Both the position numbers and the translations under genes were made by a program. Source: a candidate division KSB1 bacterium (GTDB lineage: Bacteria; Zhuqueibacterota; Zhuqueibacteria; Zhuqueibacterales; Zhuqueibacteraceae). From it: DNA of 64,000 bases. How positions within the stretch are numbered: position 1 is the first letter of the stretch; every line of letters begins with the position of its first letter. The stretch lies in assembly GCA_034506175.1 (NCBI GenBank), contig JAPDQB010000001.1, forward strand, positions 1-64,000, given 5' to 3'. The notes under the pieces were generated by a model. It saw nothing but the letters and a program-made list of their open reading frames with translations. It was not told the DNA's origin and did no database searches. Below are positions 16,077 to 25,141 of this stretch, one piece after another.

Positions 16077-16961
16077 ATGAATACCGAAAGAATAAGACTC
16101 GCGTTGCGCTTGCTGCTTGGCGCCGTCTTCATCTTCTCCGCCGTCTCCAAGCTGCTCGGCGCCGGCCTGTTTGAAATCGCCATTGTCGATCAAGGCTTAA
16201 TGGCAACGCGCGAGCAGGCGGCCTATCCGGCGCGGTTGGTGATTGCATTCGAGTTGTTTCTCGGTGTGGCTTTGTTTTTTCCGTTTTATCTGAAACGCAT
16301 CATTCTGCCGTTGGCGATCATCACCTTAGTCGCATTCACGCTGCTGCAAGGCTATCAAATGACTTTGGGCGAGCAGACGCAAGACTGCGGCTGTTTTGGC
16401 GCGCTGCTTCCGATGTCCTCGGCAGAATCGTTGGCGAAGAACTTCATTCTTCTCGGCCTGAGCCTCTGGCTGTTCAAAATAACGCGGGAAGAAAAACGGC
16501 AGGCCATCTTTCCCTCCCTTCTTGCGGCCGTGAGTCTCGCCGCCGTGTTTGTGCTGGCGCCGGTGCGCCGCAATTATGATGAAACTTTTGCGAAATACAC
16601 GCAATTCGAGAAAGCCGGCCGCGTCGATTTGACCAGCGGCGACAAGCTCGTGGCCGTGTTCAACGCTGAATGCGACCATTGCCAGCAGACCGCGCGGGAA
16701 TTGGGCGAGCTTGCGGCCAAAACCGCGAATTTTCCCCAGATTTATGTGCTGATGTTCAGCGAGCAGGCTTCGTCGATTCCCATCTTCTCGGAAAAAACCA
16801 ACACCGACTATCCTTATCACGTCATCTCATTGGATGATTTTGTTGGCTTGATCGGCGCCAGCCCGCCGCGCATTTATTGGCTGCAAGACGGCAAGGTCAA
16901 AGCCCACTGGGATGAGGATTTCGCAAATCATATTATTGCAGCGTTCAAGTTATTGGAGTGA
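16077..16961 (+). CDS. MauE/DoxX-like membrane protein fused to a thioredoxin-like domain
   Basis: 294 residues. The N-terminal half has about four membrane helices typical of MauE/DoxX proteins, including a conserved DCGCFGALLP loop between helices. The C-terminal part (about 190-294) looks like a thioredoxin fold with the redox pair in FNAECDHCQQT. MauE proteins help form disulphides in exported partners, and a fused thioredoxin would supply or remove the electrons. The DUF1573 gene follows after about 40 bases and is a likely client or partner. The start at 16077 (ATG) is preferred over an upstream TTG. The Shine-Dalgarno sequence is weak. Confidence 0.8.
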   Translation: MNTERIRLALRLLLGAVFIFSAVSKLLGAGLFEIAIVDQGLMATREQAAYPARLVIAFELFLGVALFFPFYLKRIILPLAIITLVAFTLLQGYQMTLGEQTQDCGCFGALLPMSSAESLAKNFILLGLSLWLFKITREEKRQAIFPSLLAAVSLAAVFVLAPVRRNYDETFAKYTQFEKAGRVDLTSGDKLVAVFNAECDHCQQTARELGELAAKTANFPQIYVLMFSEQASSIPIFSEKTNTDYPYHVISLDDFVGLIGASPPRIYWLQDGKVKAHWDEDFANHIIAAFKLLE

Positions 16962-16999
16962 TATTTTTAACTTATTAACTTAAAGTGGGAGATTTTACC

Positions 17000-17422
17000 A
17001 TGTCACGCAAACGTATTTTCAGCCTCGCGTTAGTTTCTGTCATCGTGTTGTCCTGCAATTTTGCCCATGCCCAAGGTGGCGCCAACGGCGCGAAAGGCCC
17101 GAAAATTCAGTTCAAAGAAACAAGCTATGACTTCGGCACCGCGGCGCAAAACACGCAGGTGAAGCACGTCTTCAAATTCAAAAACGTCGGCACCGACACG
17201 CTCACGATCACGCAGGTGAAAACCTCCTGCGGTTGCACCGCGGCGGAAAGCTCGAAGATCATTGCGCCGCAAAAAGACGGGCAGATCGAAGTCACCTACA
17301 ACACCGGCACCAACATCGGCAAGGTTTCGAAAACAGTTTATGTTTTTTCCAACGACGTTGAATCACCGCAGCGCAGCATTTCAATTTACGGTGTCGTCGA
17401 GGCCAAGAAGAGTGAAGAGTAG
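17000..17422 (+). CDS. Secreted DUF1573 protein
   Basis: 140 residues with a signal peptide (MSRKRIFSLALVSVIV to about AHAQ). The mature part is a single DUF1573 Ig-like module: FKETSYDFGTAAQNTQVKHV, FKFKNVGTDTLTI, the Cys pair TSCGCTAAE and a closing strand. DUF1573 genes are often found beside MauE-like redox genes, as here, and the CGC pair would be the redox-active or metal-binding site. The start at 17000 follows a GGGAG ribosome site. Confidence 0.85.
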   Translation: MSRKRIFSLALVSVIVLSCNFAHAQGGANGAKGPKIQFKETSYDFGTAAQNTQVKHVFKFKNVGTDTLTITQVKTSCGCTAAESSKIIAPQKDGQIEVTYNTGTNIGKVSKTVYVFSNDVESPQRSISIYGVVEAKKSEE

Positions 17423-17449
17423 CGTTTCTTGCTTTTGCCCATAAAGAGC

Positions 17450-17511
17450 ACAGATGACATGGATTGACACGGGGAAAATATTCCTGAGAAAATCCGCGTC
17501 ATCTGTGTTTT
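17450..17511 (+). terminator. Hairpin after the DUF1573 gene
   Basis: CACAGATGAC (17450-17459) pairs with GTCATCTGTG (17498-17507), followed by TTTT. The loop is long (38 bases), so this may be a dispersed repeat as much as a terminator. Confidence 0.45.
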
Positions 17512-17667
17512 GCCAGATAAGTGATCCCACGCCCCAATATTTTGGCTGACTATTCTTAACACCCGTTTTTACCCCTCGCCCGTAGCACGGCATTCGAATC
17601 GCCGGTGACACCATTTTGAAATACCTGGTCATCAAAAAAGAGCCGAAGCAACTCGGCTGCCATTAAA

Positions 17668-17892
17668 GTGGCAAAATTGATTGATGTGCGCGGCCGGCTA
17701 ACAACGAAACAGGTTCAGGATCGTCTTATCAAAGAGACAGCCACCGCACGAGAAAAGGGCATGCCATCCGGGCAGATCTTTCTTCGCGAAACCGAAGAGC
17801 ATATCGGCTGCTCTGGATTGCGGCCGGACGGTTTGGCAAATGCACGATCGAATTTGTCGCAATTTTTTTTGCTAAATGACAACATGAACTAA
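17668..17892 (+). CDS. Doubtful small ORF of unknown function
   Basis: 74 residues from a GTG codon: AKLIDVRGRLTTKQVQDRLI, then a Lys/Glu-rich stretch and a degenerate-looking end (LSQFFLLNDN). I do not recognise a family. It sits in a 490-base gap between DUF1573 and the flavoprotein. It may be the relic of a small regulatory or antitoxin-like gene, or not coding at all. Confidence 0.2.
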   Translation: MAKLIDVRGRLTTKQVQDRLIKETATAREKGMPSGQIFLRETEEHIGCSGLRPDGLANARSNLSQFFLLNDNMN

Positions 17893-17911
17893 ATGAAGGA
17901 ATTCTGCAAGA

Positions 17912-19237
17912 ATGTCCATCATCAACCTCACCAGCAATGCAGATGTCGTCGTCATCGGCGGCGGCCCCGCCGGTTCCACTGTGTCCGCCCTGATTGCCCA
18001 ACATGGTTACAAAGTCCAGCTTTTTGAGCGCGAGCATTTTCCGCGCTTTCACATCGGCGAATCGCTGATTCCTGAAACGTATTGGGTGCTCAAACGGCTC
18101 GGCATGCTCGAGAAAATGAAGAACAGTCATTTTGTGAAAAAATACAGCGTGCAGTTTGTCAACGCCAGCGGCAAGCTTTCAGCGCCATTTTATTTTTGGG
18201 ATAACAAGCCGCACGAGTGCTCGCAGACCTGGCAGGTCGTGCGCAGCGAGTTTGATTTGATGATGCTCAACAACGCGCGCGAGCACGGCGTCGAGGCCCA
18301 CGAAGGCGTGCGTGTACGCGATGTACTTTTTGATCATCAACGCGCCGTGGGAGTAAAAATTCAATTAGAGGACGGCACAATCCGCGACGTGCCGGCGCGA
18401 GTCGTTGTCGATGCCAGCGGCCAGAGCGGCTTGCTGCAAAACAAATTCAAATTGCGCATTTGGGATCCGGTACTCAACAAGGGCGCGATTTGGACGTACT
18501 GGCAGGGCGCTTATCGCGACCAAGGCCGCGACGAAGGTGCGACAATGGTTCTGCAAACGGCGAATCGGCAGGGATGGTTTTGGTACATTCCGCTGCACGA
18601 CGACCGCGTCAGCGTCGGCGTGGTTGCGCCATTCGATTATCTTTTCAAAGGGCGCAAGAGCCACGAGCAAACTTACAATGAAGAAGTCGAGCGCTGCCCG
18701 GCCGTGAAAGAACGCGTGTCTTCCGGCAAGCGCATCACCGGCTACTTCGCCACCAAAGATTATTCCTACCGGGCGACGCAAGCTGCCGGCGATGGCTGGG
18801 TCACCATCGGCGATGCGTTCGGCTTTCTCGACCCGCTGTATTCCTCGGGCGTGTTGTTAGCTTTGCGCTCCGGCGAGATGGCAGCGGATGCCATCGTCGA
18901 AGGTTTTCAGAACGGCGATTTGTCCGCCGCGCAACTTGGTAAATGGGGCCCGCTCTTCAACCTCGGCGTTGACCGCATGCGCCGCCTCGTGTGCGAATAT
19001 TACGACGGCTTCAGCTTCGGCCAATTTGTGCGTCATTATCCGCATCTCAAAGGCACGGTCACAGATCTACTAATTGGCGACTTGTTCACAGACCGTGTGG
19101 ATGGCGTCTGGCAGGCAATGGAATCATTGTATCCTCCCGGCAAAACACCGCCGCCGGCCTGGAACTCGGGCACACCGCCTGAAGTGGCCGCCAACAAAGC
19201 CAATGAACTGATTCTGCCGGATGGGCTTCGCCCCTAA
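17912..19237 (+). CDS. FAD-dependent oxidoreductase of the halogenase/geranylgeranyl reductase superfamily
   Basis: 441 residues. The Rossmann FAD motif GGGPAGSTVSALIA sits near the N-terminus. ERFPRF-like residues (EREHFPRFHIGESLIPE) follow, then a GWFWYIPL motif near residue 215 and a second FAD motif GDAFGFLDPLYSSGV near 295. The GWxWxIP pattern is the landmark of flavin-dependent halogenases, though many halogenase-like oxidoreductases share it, so substrate halogenation is only a possibility. No flavin reductase lies nearby. AAGGA lies ahead of the ATG. The next gene, a VOC dioxygenase, is 95 bases downstream, so the two may handle an aromatic compound together. Confidence 0.8.
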   Translation: MSIINLTSNADVVVIGGGPAGSTVSALIAQHGYKVQLFEREHFPRFHIGESLIPETYWVLKRLGMLEKMKNSHFVKKYSVQFVNASGKLSAPFYFWDNKPHECSQTWQVVRSEFDLMMLNNAREHGVEAHEGVRVRDVLFDHQRAVGVKIQLEDGTIRDVPARVVVDASGQSGLLQNKFKLRIWDPVLNKGAIWTYWQGAYRDQGRDEGATMVLQTANRQGWFWYIPLHDDRVSVGVVAPFDYLFKGRKSHEQTYNEEVERCPAVKERVSSGKRITGYFATKDYSYRATQAAGDGWVTIGDAFGFLDPLYSSGVLLALRSGEMAADAIVEGFQNGDLSAAQLGKWGPLFNLGVDRMRRLVCEYYDGFSFGQFVRHYPHLKGTVTDLLIGDLFTDRVDGVWQAMESLYPPGKTPPPAWNSGTPPEVAANKANELILPDGLRP

Positions 19238-19331
19238 TGCTGACGGCGCGCCTGCAAACGTTGGTCATTCGTATATGGCAAATATCGGCGAGCGCTTTGC
19301 ATGGAAATTTTAATCAGGATGGAACTATTCA

Positions 19332-20297
19332 ATGAGCCAACCAATGAAAAACTCCGTTCACGGCATTCACCATCTCACCGCCATCGCCGGCGACGCACAG
19401 GAGAATTTGAACTTCTATGTCGGCGTCATGGGCATGCGTCTGGTGAAAAGAAGCGTCAATCAGGATGTACCCGACACCTATCACCTGTTTTATGCCGACG
19501 GCGCCGGCACGCCTGGAACTGATCTCACGTTTTTCCCCTGGCCGAGCATGGGGCCTGGGCGCTTGGGAACCGATTTGATTGTGGAAGTTCCTTTTGCCGT
19601 TCCGAAAGGGAGCTTGAAATATTGGCGCGAGCGCTTCGATAAAATGGGCGTCAAATACGGCGCGGTTGAAACGCGCTTCGGTGAAACGACACTGCCCTTC
19701 AAAGATCCACACGGCTTGCAACTGGCTTTGGTGGAAACCGATGAGCCACGCGAGTTTGTGCCGTGGGAAAAAAGCGCGGTTCCGATTACGCATCAGTTGC
19801 GCGGCATGCACACCGTGCGGCTTTGGGAACGCCGCCTCCCTCCGACTGCGGAAACGCTCACCGGGTGCATGGGATTCTCGCTGTTTGGAACCGAAAATGG
19901 CTGGTCGCGCTACAGCGTCGATGGCGGCGGCTCCGGCAAAATCATCGAAGTGAAAGAACTGCCGCAGGAAGGTCGTGGCCGCTGGGGAACCGGCGCCGTG
20001 CATCACGTCGCGTGGCGCATGAAAGATTCCGAAGAAGAAATGGCGATGCGTGAGATTATTTTCAACGACGGTCTCTTCCCCACCGAGCAAATCGATCGCT
20101 TCTGGTTCAAATCGGTTTATTTTCGCGAGCCTGGCGGCGTGCTGTTCGAGTTGGCCACCGACGGCCCTGGTTTTGATCGTGATGAAAACATGGAACGTTT
20201 GGGTGAGCAATTGATTCTCCCACCCTGGCTGGAGCCGCATCGCGCGCAGATTGAGGCGGCGCTGCCGCGTTTGGAGATGCCGAAGATAGGAACGTGA
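19332..20297 (+). CDS. VOC-family ring-cleaving dioxygenase
   Basis: 321 residues with two glyoxalase/VOC modules: GIHHLTAIAGDAQENLNFYV at the N-terminus and GAVHHVAWRMKDSEEE in the second half, ending with the metal-ligand strand GGVLFELATDGPGF. The His, His and Glu at these places fit the Fe(II) or Mn(II) site. The length and pattern fit the MhqO/YfiE-type ring-cleaving dioxygenases, which act on quinol or catechol-like substrates. It follows a halogenase-like flavoprotein on the same strand and is followed after four bases by a broken membrane-protein gene. Confidence 0.85.
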   Translation: MSQPMKNSVHGIHHLTAIAGDAQENLNFYVGVMGMRLVKRSVNQDVPDTYHLFYADGAGTPGTDLTFFPWPSMGPGRLGTDLIVEVPFAVPKGSLKYWRERFDKMGVKYGAVETRFGETTLPFKDPHGLQLALVETDEPREFVPWEKSAVPITHQLRGMHTVRLWERRLPPTAETLTGCMGFSLFGTENGWSRYSVDGGGSGKIIEVKELPQEGRGRWGTGAVHHVAWRMKDSEEEMAMREIIFNDGLFPTEQIDRFWFKSVYFREPGGVLFELATDGPGFDRDENMERLGEQLILPPWLEPHRAQIEAALPRLEMPKIGT

Positions 20298-20301
20298 CGC
20301 C

Positions 20302-20681
20302 ATGAAATTTGCCAAATGGGTTTTTTCTCATCGCCGGCATTTACGGCATTCTCGCAGTCGCGCCGCTGTATTTTTCCGAAGCGCAGATCGCCCGTGATTT
20401 TCCGCCGGCCATCACGCATCCCGAATACTTCTACGGCTTCGCGGGCGTCACGCTGGCCTGGCAAATTGCCTTTTTGGTGATCGCCAGCAATCCCAGCCGC
20501 TTTCGCTTGATGATGCTGCCGGCGGTTTTCGAGAAATTGAGCTGATGTCATTGCCATTTTGTGGTTGTATTCCCAACAACGCGTTGCCGCTATCGCCATT
20601 GGCTTTGCAGGCATTGATCTCGTTTTAGGCATTTTGTTTGTAATGTTCCAGCCGTCAAAAGTTGGCTTACGCAGAAATTGA
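20302..20681 (+). pseudogene. Frameshifted small four-helix membrane protein
   Basis: Three consecutive frames together read as one protein: MKFAKWVF, then LIAGIYGILAVAPLYFSEAQ through LPAVFEKLS, then DVIAILWLYSQQRVAAIAIG through VGLRRN. The first break is one extra T in a run of six (20321-20326). The second is near 20540, where EKLS would otherwise run on. The product would be about 125 residues with four membrane helices, like small membrane proteins found in many bacteria. I do not know their function. Two independent breaks suggest real decay or poor base quality. Confidence 0.6.
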
Positions 20682-20774
20682 AAAGTAAGACCATGCTTGC
20701 CAGTAATAAAAATTTTTGTTATATTTCAGAAAAATGTTGCGACGCAAAATATCCGGAGAATATACAGGTGACTT

Positions 20775-21158
20775 ATGACCGGCGAGATCACACTTGAAAA
20801 AGCAGGCCCTGCCACTTTCGACGAATGGGTTGAAAAACCCGTTGCAGCTAAAAAAGAGAACGAAAACGCAAGGATCGAACAAAAGTTTCAGCTTTTGGCA
20901 AAAGAATGGAGGGACGAAACCGTTCATCTCTCTTCCATGACGAAATTGGTGATGCACCCAAAATATCAAAACATCATCGGCATGGGGCCGGCGGTTCTGC
21001 CGATTTTATTTCGTGAGCTGCAAAAAAGTCCCGATCATTGGTTCTGGGCTTTAAACGCGATCACGGAAGAAGACCCGACGAACCCCGAAGATGCGGGCGA
21101 TTTGCGAAAAATGACCGAGGCGTGGTTGAAGTGGGCAAGAGAAAAGGGCTACTTGTAA
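20775..21158 (+). CDS. Small hypothetical protein, first gene of a two-gene cassette
   Basis: 127 residues, mostly helical and charged (EQKFQLLAKEWRDET, MGPAVLPILFRELQKSPDHW, EDAGDLRKMTEAWLKWAREK). I do not recognise a function. Its TAA stop abuts the ATG of the DUF7689-like gene (no spacer), which indicates a coupled pair. Such short paired genes are often accessory cassettes, but no toxin or antitoxin motif is visible. Confidence 0.6.
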   Translation: MTGEITLEKAGPATFDEWVEKPVAAKKENENARIEQKFQLLAKEWRDETVHLSSMTKLVMHPKYQNIIGMGPAVLPILFRELQKSPDHWFWALNAITEEDPTNPEDAGDLRKMTEAWLKWAREKGYL

Positions 21159-21594
21159 ATGTCCGCCGAACTCGAATCTTGCTTCAGCAATCTTAAACCC
21201 AACAGCTACAAAATAACCAGCGAGCGGACGCCATTGTATAACTGCATCGCGTTTGAGGCAGGCGAAACGCATCGCTGGTGGTGGCCGATTGGCGGGTATT
21301 GGCCGAAACCGGCACCGCGTGATGAAACCGTTGATAGTTTCATTCGCGCTTTCGGCATTTTAGGATATTCTCCCTGCGATGACGGCGCGCTTGAGGAGGG
21401 TTTTGAGAAGGTTGCCATTTATGCTGATGAAAACGAAACCCCGACTCACATGGCAAAACAGCTTCCTTACTGGAATCTGGATCAGCAAATGCGGTCAATT
21501 GGAAGATATTGAGCATGAAACGTTGGAAGCGCTTTCCGGGTTTGGCGCAAGAGAATACGGCGAGGTGGTGAAATTTCTTAAAAGGCCAATTTAA
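21159..21594 (+). pseudogene. DUF7689-like protein with a single-base frameshift
   Basis: The first frame ends at 21512, but the downstream frame continues the same domain. Removing one T at about 21468 gives THMAKQLPTGIWISKCGQLE and then DIEHETLEAL ... YGEVVKFLKRPI, which fits the DUF7689 pattern (KQLP, W-x-SK-x-GQLEDIEH and a closing KRP). The N-terminal part has NCIAFEAGETHRWWWPIGGY. Without the shift the protein would be about 144 residues. The break may be a sequencing error in CCTTACT or a true mutation. Confidence 0.65.
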
Positions 21595-21621
21595 TAAAGG
21601 CCAAGACCTGCAAAAAACTTA

Positions 21622-21795
21622 ATGGTGAAGGGTTTGTTTAAAAAATTGGCCAATTCTCATGGCATTATTTTGGATTATGACGCCGCCGGCAACCTCGTTT
21701 CCATAAAAATTTTGGATGCATCACGCTGCGTCATTCAGCCCAAGCAGATGGTGTACGAGTTGGCTGCGCCGAGAGAATTGGCTGGTGTCGTTTAG
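21622..21795 (+). pseudogene. DUF2283 protein fragment
   Basis: 57 residues. HGIILDYDAAGNLVSIKILD followed by ASRCVIQPKQMVYELAAP is the second half of a DUF2283 domain. The usual first half (with D-x-LYI) is missing and is replaced by an unrelated MVKGLFKKLA leader. It is probably a relic. It lies between the broken DUF7689 gene and the RND pump. Confidence 0.55.
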
Positions 21796-21862
21796 CGCGT
21801 AACAAAATTGACTTGTTAATGTTCTTTTATTCACTTTTAGCATTAGCCATAGTGAGAACCCC

Positions 21863-24800
21863 ATGAGCCTCTCCGCAATCTGCATCCGGCGCCCGGTGTT
21901 GACTTGGGTGATGTCGATCATGATCGTTCTCTTTGGCGTGATCGGTTTCAACTACCTCGGCGTGCGTGAATATCCGAACGTCGATCCGGCCGTCATCACC
22001 GTCGACACCTCGTATCCCGGCGCCAACGCCGAGGTGATCGAATCGCAAATCACGGCGATTCTCGAGGAAGACATCAGCGCCGTGCCCGGCATTCGCACCA
22101 TCAACTCCACCAGCCGCGAAGGCCGCAGCAGCATTACGATTGAATTTGACCTGAGCGTGGACCTGGAAACCGCGGCCAATGACGTGCGCGACAAAGTCGC
22201 CGGCGCCGTCGGCAGCCTGCCGCCGGACGCTGATCCGCCCCGCGTTTCCAAAGCCGATGCCGACGCCTTTCCCATCGTCGTGATCAACATCAGCAGCAAC
22301 ACGCGCAACTTGTTGCAATTGAGCGAACTCGCCGATAAAATATTTAAAGAGCGTTTGCAAACCATCCCCGGCGTGGCCGAGGTGCGCATCTTCGGCGAAA
22401 AGCGTTACGCCATGCGGCTGTGGATGGATCCCGCCAAGCTCGCGGCGTATCAAGTCACAGCGTTGGACGTGCGCAATGCGCTCAATGCCGAGAACATTGA
22501 GCTTCCCTCCGGCCGCATCGAAGGCAACGATGTTGAACTCACCGTGCGTACGTTGAGCCGTCTGGAAAAGCCGGAGGAATTCAACAACCTCATCATCCGC
22601 GAACAGGACGGCCGGCTGGTGCGCTTCAGCGACATCGGCTATGCGGAGCTGGCGCCAGAAAATCTGCGGCAAGTTTCGAAGGGTTTGGCCGGGCCGCGCG
22701 TGGCGGTGGCCGTAGTGCCGCAACCCGGCTCCAATCACATCGCGATTACCGATGAGTTTTACCGCCGTCTCGATGAGATCAAGAATGAACTGGGAGATGA
22801 CATCACGTTGAGTCTGGGCTGGGACACGACGCAGTACATTCGCAAATCCATCTCCGAAGTGAAGGAAACCATCTTCACCGCCTTCGGCTTGGTAGTGTTG
22901 ATCATCTTTCTGTTCTTGCGCGATTGGCGCACCACGCTCATTCCCGTGTTCGCCATTCCGATCTCACTGATCGGCTCTTTCTTCATCATGTATCTTGCGG
23001 GCTTTTCCATCAACGTGCTGACGCTGCTGGGGTTGGTGCTGGCCATCGGCCTGGTGGTGGACGACGCCATCGTGGTGCTGGAAAACATTTATGCCAAAAT
23101 CGAAGACGGCATGAGCCCCCTCGAGGCCGGGCTCAAAGGCTCCAAAGAAGTTTTCTTTGCCGTGATTTCAACCACGATCGCGCTCATCGCGGTGTTCATG
23201 CCCATTGTCTTTTTGCAGGGCCTCACCGGCCGGCTGTTCCAGGAATTCGGCGTGGTGATCGGCGGCGCGGTGTTGATTTCCTCGTTCGTCGCGCTCACGC
23301 TCACGGCGATGTTGAGCAGCCACATGATCAAGGCCCACGCGCGCCACAGTTGGTTTTATCGCAAAACCGAGCCGTTCTTTGTAAAATTGATCAATGGTTA
23401 CGAAAATTCTCTCACCGCGTTCATGCGCAAGCGCGGGCTGGCGTTCGTAATCATTCTGCTCGCCGTCGGAATGATGTGGCTCTTTCTCGCAGTGCTGCCT
23501 CAAGAGCTGGCGCCGATGGAGGACCGCAGCCGCTTTCGCATGATTTCCACCGCGCCGGAGGGCACGTCGTTCGAGCGCATGGATAAATACATGGACAGCG
23601 TGATTGAGCTGGTGAAAAAAGAAGTGCCGGAAGCCGAAGCGGTGATCGCCAATACTTCCGGCTTTGCGGGCGGCGCCAATGCCGGCAACACCACGGTGAC
23701 GCTGGTGCCGCCGGAACAGCGCAAGCGCACGCAGCAGGAGATCGCCGAGGCCATGTCACGCGCGGTGAGAAGCTTGAACGACGCACGCACCATCGTCAAT
23801 CAGGAGCAAACCATCAGCGTCGGCGGCGGCATGGCGCGTTTCGGCTTGCCGGTGCAATACGTGATTCAAGCGCCGAACTTTGCGAAACTCAAGGAAGTCT
23901 TGCCAAAATTCATGGAAGAAGCAAACGATCACCCGGCTTTCAGCGCGGTGGATTTGAATTTGAAGTTCAACAAACCGGAATTGGTGATCGAGATCGATCG
24001 TGATCGTGCCCGCTCGCTCGGCGTGTCGGTGCGCGATGTGGCGCAAACGCTGCAGCTCACGTTGAGCGACTCGCGCTACGGCTATTTCATCAAGGACGGC
24101 AAGCAGTATCAAGTCCTCGGCCAGCTCACGCGATCAAACCGCGACGAACCGCTGGATCTCACCTCGATTTTCGTGCGCAACAACCGTGGCGAACTGGTGC
24201 AACTAGACAATCTCGTGAAAACCCACGAGCAGTCCAACCCTCCGCAACTTTACCGCTTCAATCGCTACATTGCGGCCACGGTTTCCGCGGCGCTGGCGCC
24301 CGGTTATACCTTGGGCGATGGCATCAACGCCATGGATGAAATCGCCGCCAGAATTCTAGATGAATCCTTCAGCACCACGCTGGCCGGCGCAGCGCGTGAT
24401 TTCGCCGAAAGCTCATCGAGCTTGGTTTTTGTTTTTATTTTGGCGCTGGTGCTGACGTATTTGATCCTGGCGGCACAATTCGAAAGCTTCCGCGATCCGT
24501 TCATCATCATGTTCACGGTGCCGCTCGCGGTGGCCGGCGCGCTGCTGTCGCTGTGGTATTTCAGCCAAACCATCAACATCTTCAGCCAAATCGGCATGAT
24601 CATGCTGATCGGCTTGGTGACAAAGAACGGCATTTTGATCGTGGAATTTGCCAATCAGCGCAAAGCCACCGGACTTTCGGTGATGGAAGCCGTGCAGAGC
24701 GCGGCGGTGGCGCGCTTCCGGCCGATTTTGATGACGAGCTTGTCAACGATTCTTGGCATCTTGCCGATTGCACTGGGCCTGGGCGCCGGGTCCGAGAGTC

Positions 24801-24967
24801 GCGTATCGATGGGTATTGCAGTGATCGGTGGGTTGATTTTTGCCAGTGGCTTGACGCTGTACGTGATTCCGGCGATTTATTCTTATTTCTCGAAGGAGTT
24901 TCACCGCCCACAAGTGAGCATCGCACCCGTGCGGCGGAGAGAGCAATTGGTTGAAGCGGAGGCGTGA
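21863..24967 (+). CDS. RND multidrug efflux transporter (AcrB/HAE1 type)
   Basis: 1034 residues, the normal length. The N-terminal helix is followed by the first porter region (NVDPAVITVDTSYPGANAEV, EDISAVPGIRTINSTS), with membrane helices at about 335-500 and 860-1020. The relay carboxylates occur in GLVLAIGLVVDDAIVVLENI (helix 4), and the second half has the matching GLVTKNGILIVEFANQRK. It would use the proton gradient to export drugs, bile-like compounds or metabolites. The partner adaptor is probably the gene at 13408, since no other adaptor is nearby. The operon is therefore split or rearranged. A strong hairpin at 24982 ends transcription. Confidence 0.92.
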   Translation: MSLSAICIRRPVLTWVMSIMIVLFGVIGFNYLGVREYPNVDPAVITVDTSYPGANAEVIESQITAILEEDISAVPGIRTINSTSREGRSSITIEFDLSVDLETAANDVRDKVAGAVGSLPPDADPPRVSKADADAFPIVVINISSNTRNLLQLSELADKIFKERLQTIPGVAEVRIFGEKRYAMRLWMDPAKLAAYQVTALDVRNALNAENIELPSGRIEGNDVELTVRTLSRLEKPEEFNNLIIREQDGRLVRFSDIGYAELAPENLRQVSKGLAGPRVAVAVVPQPGSNHIAITDEFYRRLDEIKNELGDDITLSLGWDTTQYIRKSISEVKETIFTAFGLVVLIIFLFLRDWRTTLIPVFAIPISLIGSFFIMYLAGFSINVLTLLGLVLAIGLVVDDAIVVLENIYAKIEDGMSPLEAGLKGSKEVFFAVISTTIALIAVFMPIVFLQGLTGRLFQEFGVVIGGAVLISSFVALTLTAMLSSHMIKAHARHSWFYRKTEPFFVKLINGYENSLTAFMRKRGLAFVIILLAVGMMWLFLAVLPQELAPMEDRSRFRMISTAPEGTSFERMDKYMDSVIELVKKEVPEAEAVIANTSGFAGGANAGNTTVTLVPPEQRKRTQQEIAEAMSRAVRSLNDARTIVNQEQTISVGGGMARFGLPVQYVIQAPNFAKLKEVLPKFMEEANDHPAFSAVDLNLKFNKPELVIEIDRDRARSLGVSVRDVAQTLQLTLSDSRYGYFIKDGKQYQVLGQLTRSNRDEPLDLTSIFVRNNRGELVQLDNLVKTHEQSNPPQLYRFNRYIAATVSAALAPGYTLGDGINAMDEIAARILDESFSTTLAGAARDFAESSSSLVFVFILALVLTYLILAAQFESFRDPFIIMFTVPLAVAGALLSLWYFSQTINIFSQIGMIMLIGLVTKNGILIVEFANQRKATGLSVMEAVQSAAVARFRPILMTSLSTILGILPIALGLGAGSESRVSMGIAVIGGLIFASGLTLYVIPAIYSYFSKEFHRPQVSIAPVRRREQLVEAEA

Positions 24968-24981
24968 GATAGCATTCCTCT

Positions 24982-25062
24982 AAAAACGTTTGTCGTTTCG
25001 CCTTCAGGCCTCGAGCGTTGAACAAAAGTTGAACGTTTGAAGGCGTCACGACAAACGTTTTT
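24982..25062 (+). terminator. Long hairpin terminator after the RND pump
   Basis: AAAAACGTTTGTCG (24982-24995) pairs with CGACAAACGTTTTT (25049-25062), and CGCCTTCA (24999-25006) with TGAAGGCG (25038-25045), followed by a T-run. The A-tract on the other side makes it potentially bidirectional. Confidence 0.75.
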
Positions 25063-25141
25063 TGCCACCAATCCGGACGGCGACGAAATCGAAATTTGGC
25101 ACGAGCTTCCGACAGCGGTCGATCCGCCGGAAGCAAGCCAC

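Noticed and set aside
25037..25140. Plus-strand translation with NPDGDEIEIWHEL, similar to the end of a VOC or glyoxalase domain
   Set aside because: Only about 25 residues, overlapping the terminator arm. It may be a relic but the match is too short to claim.
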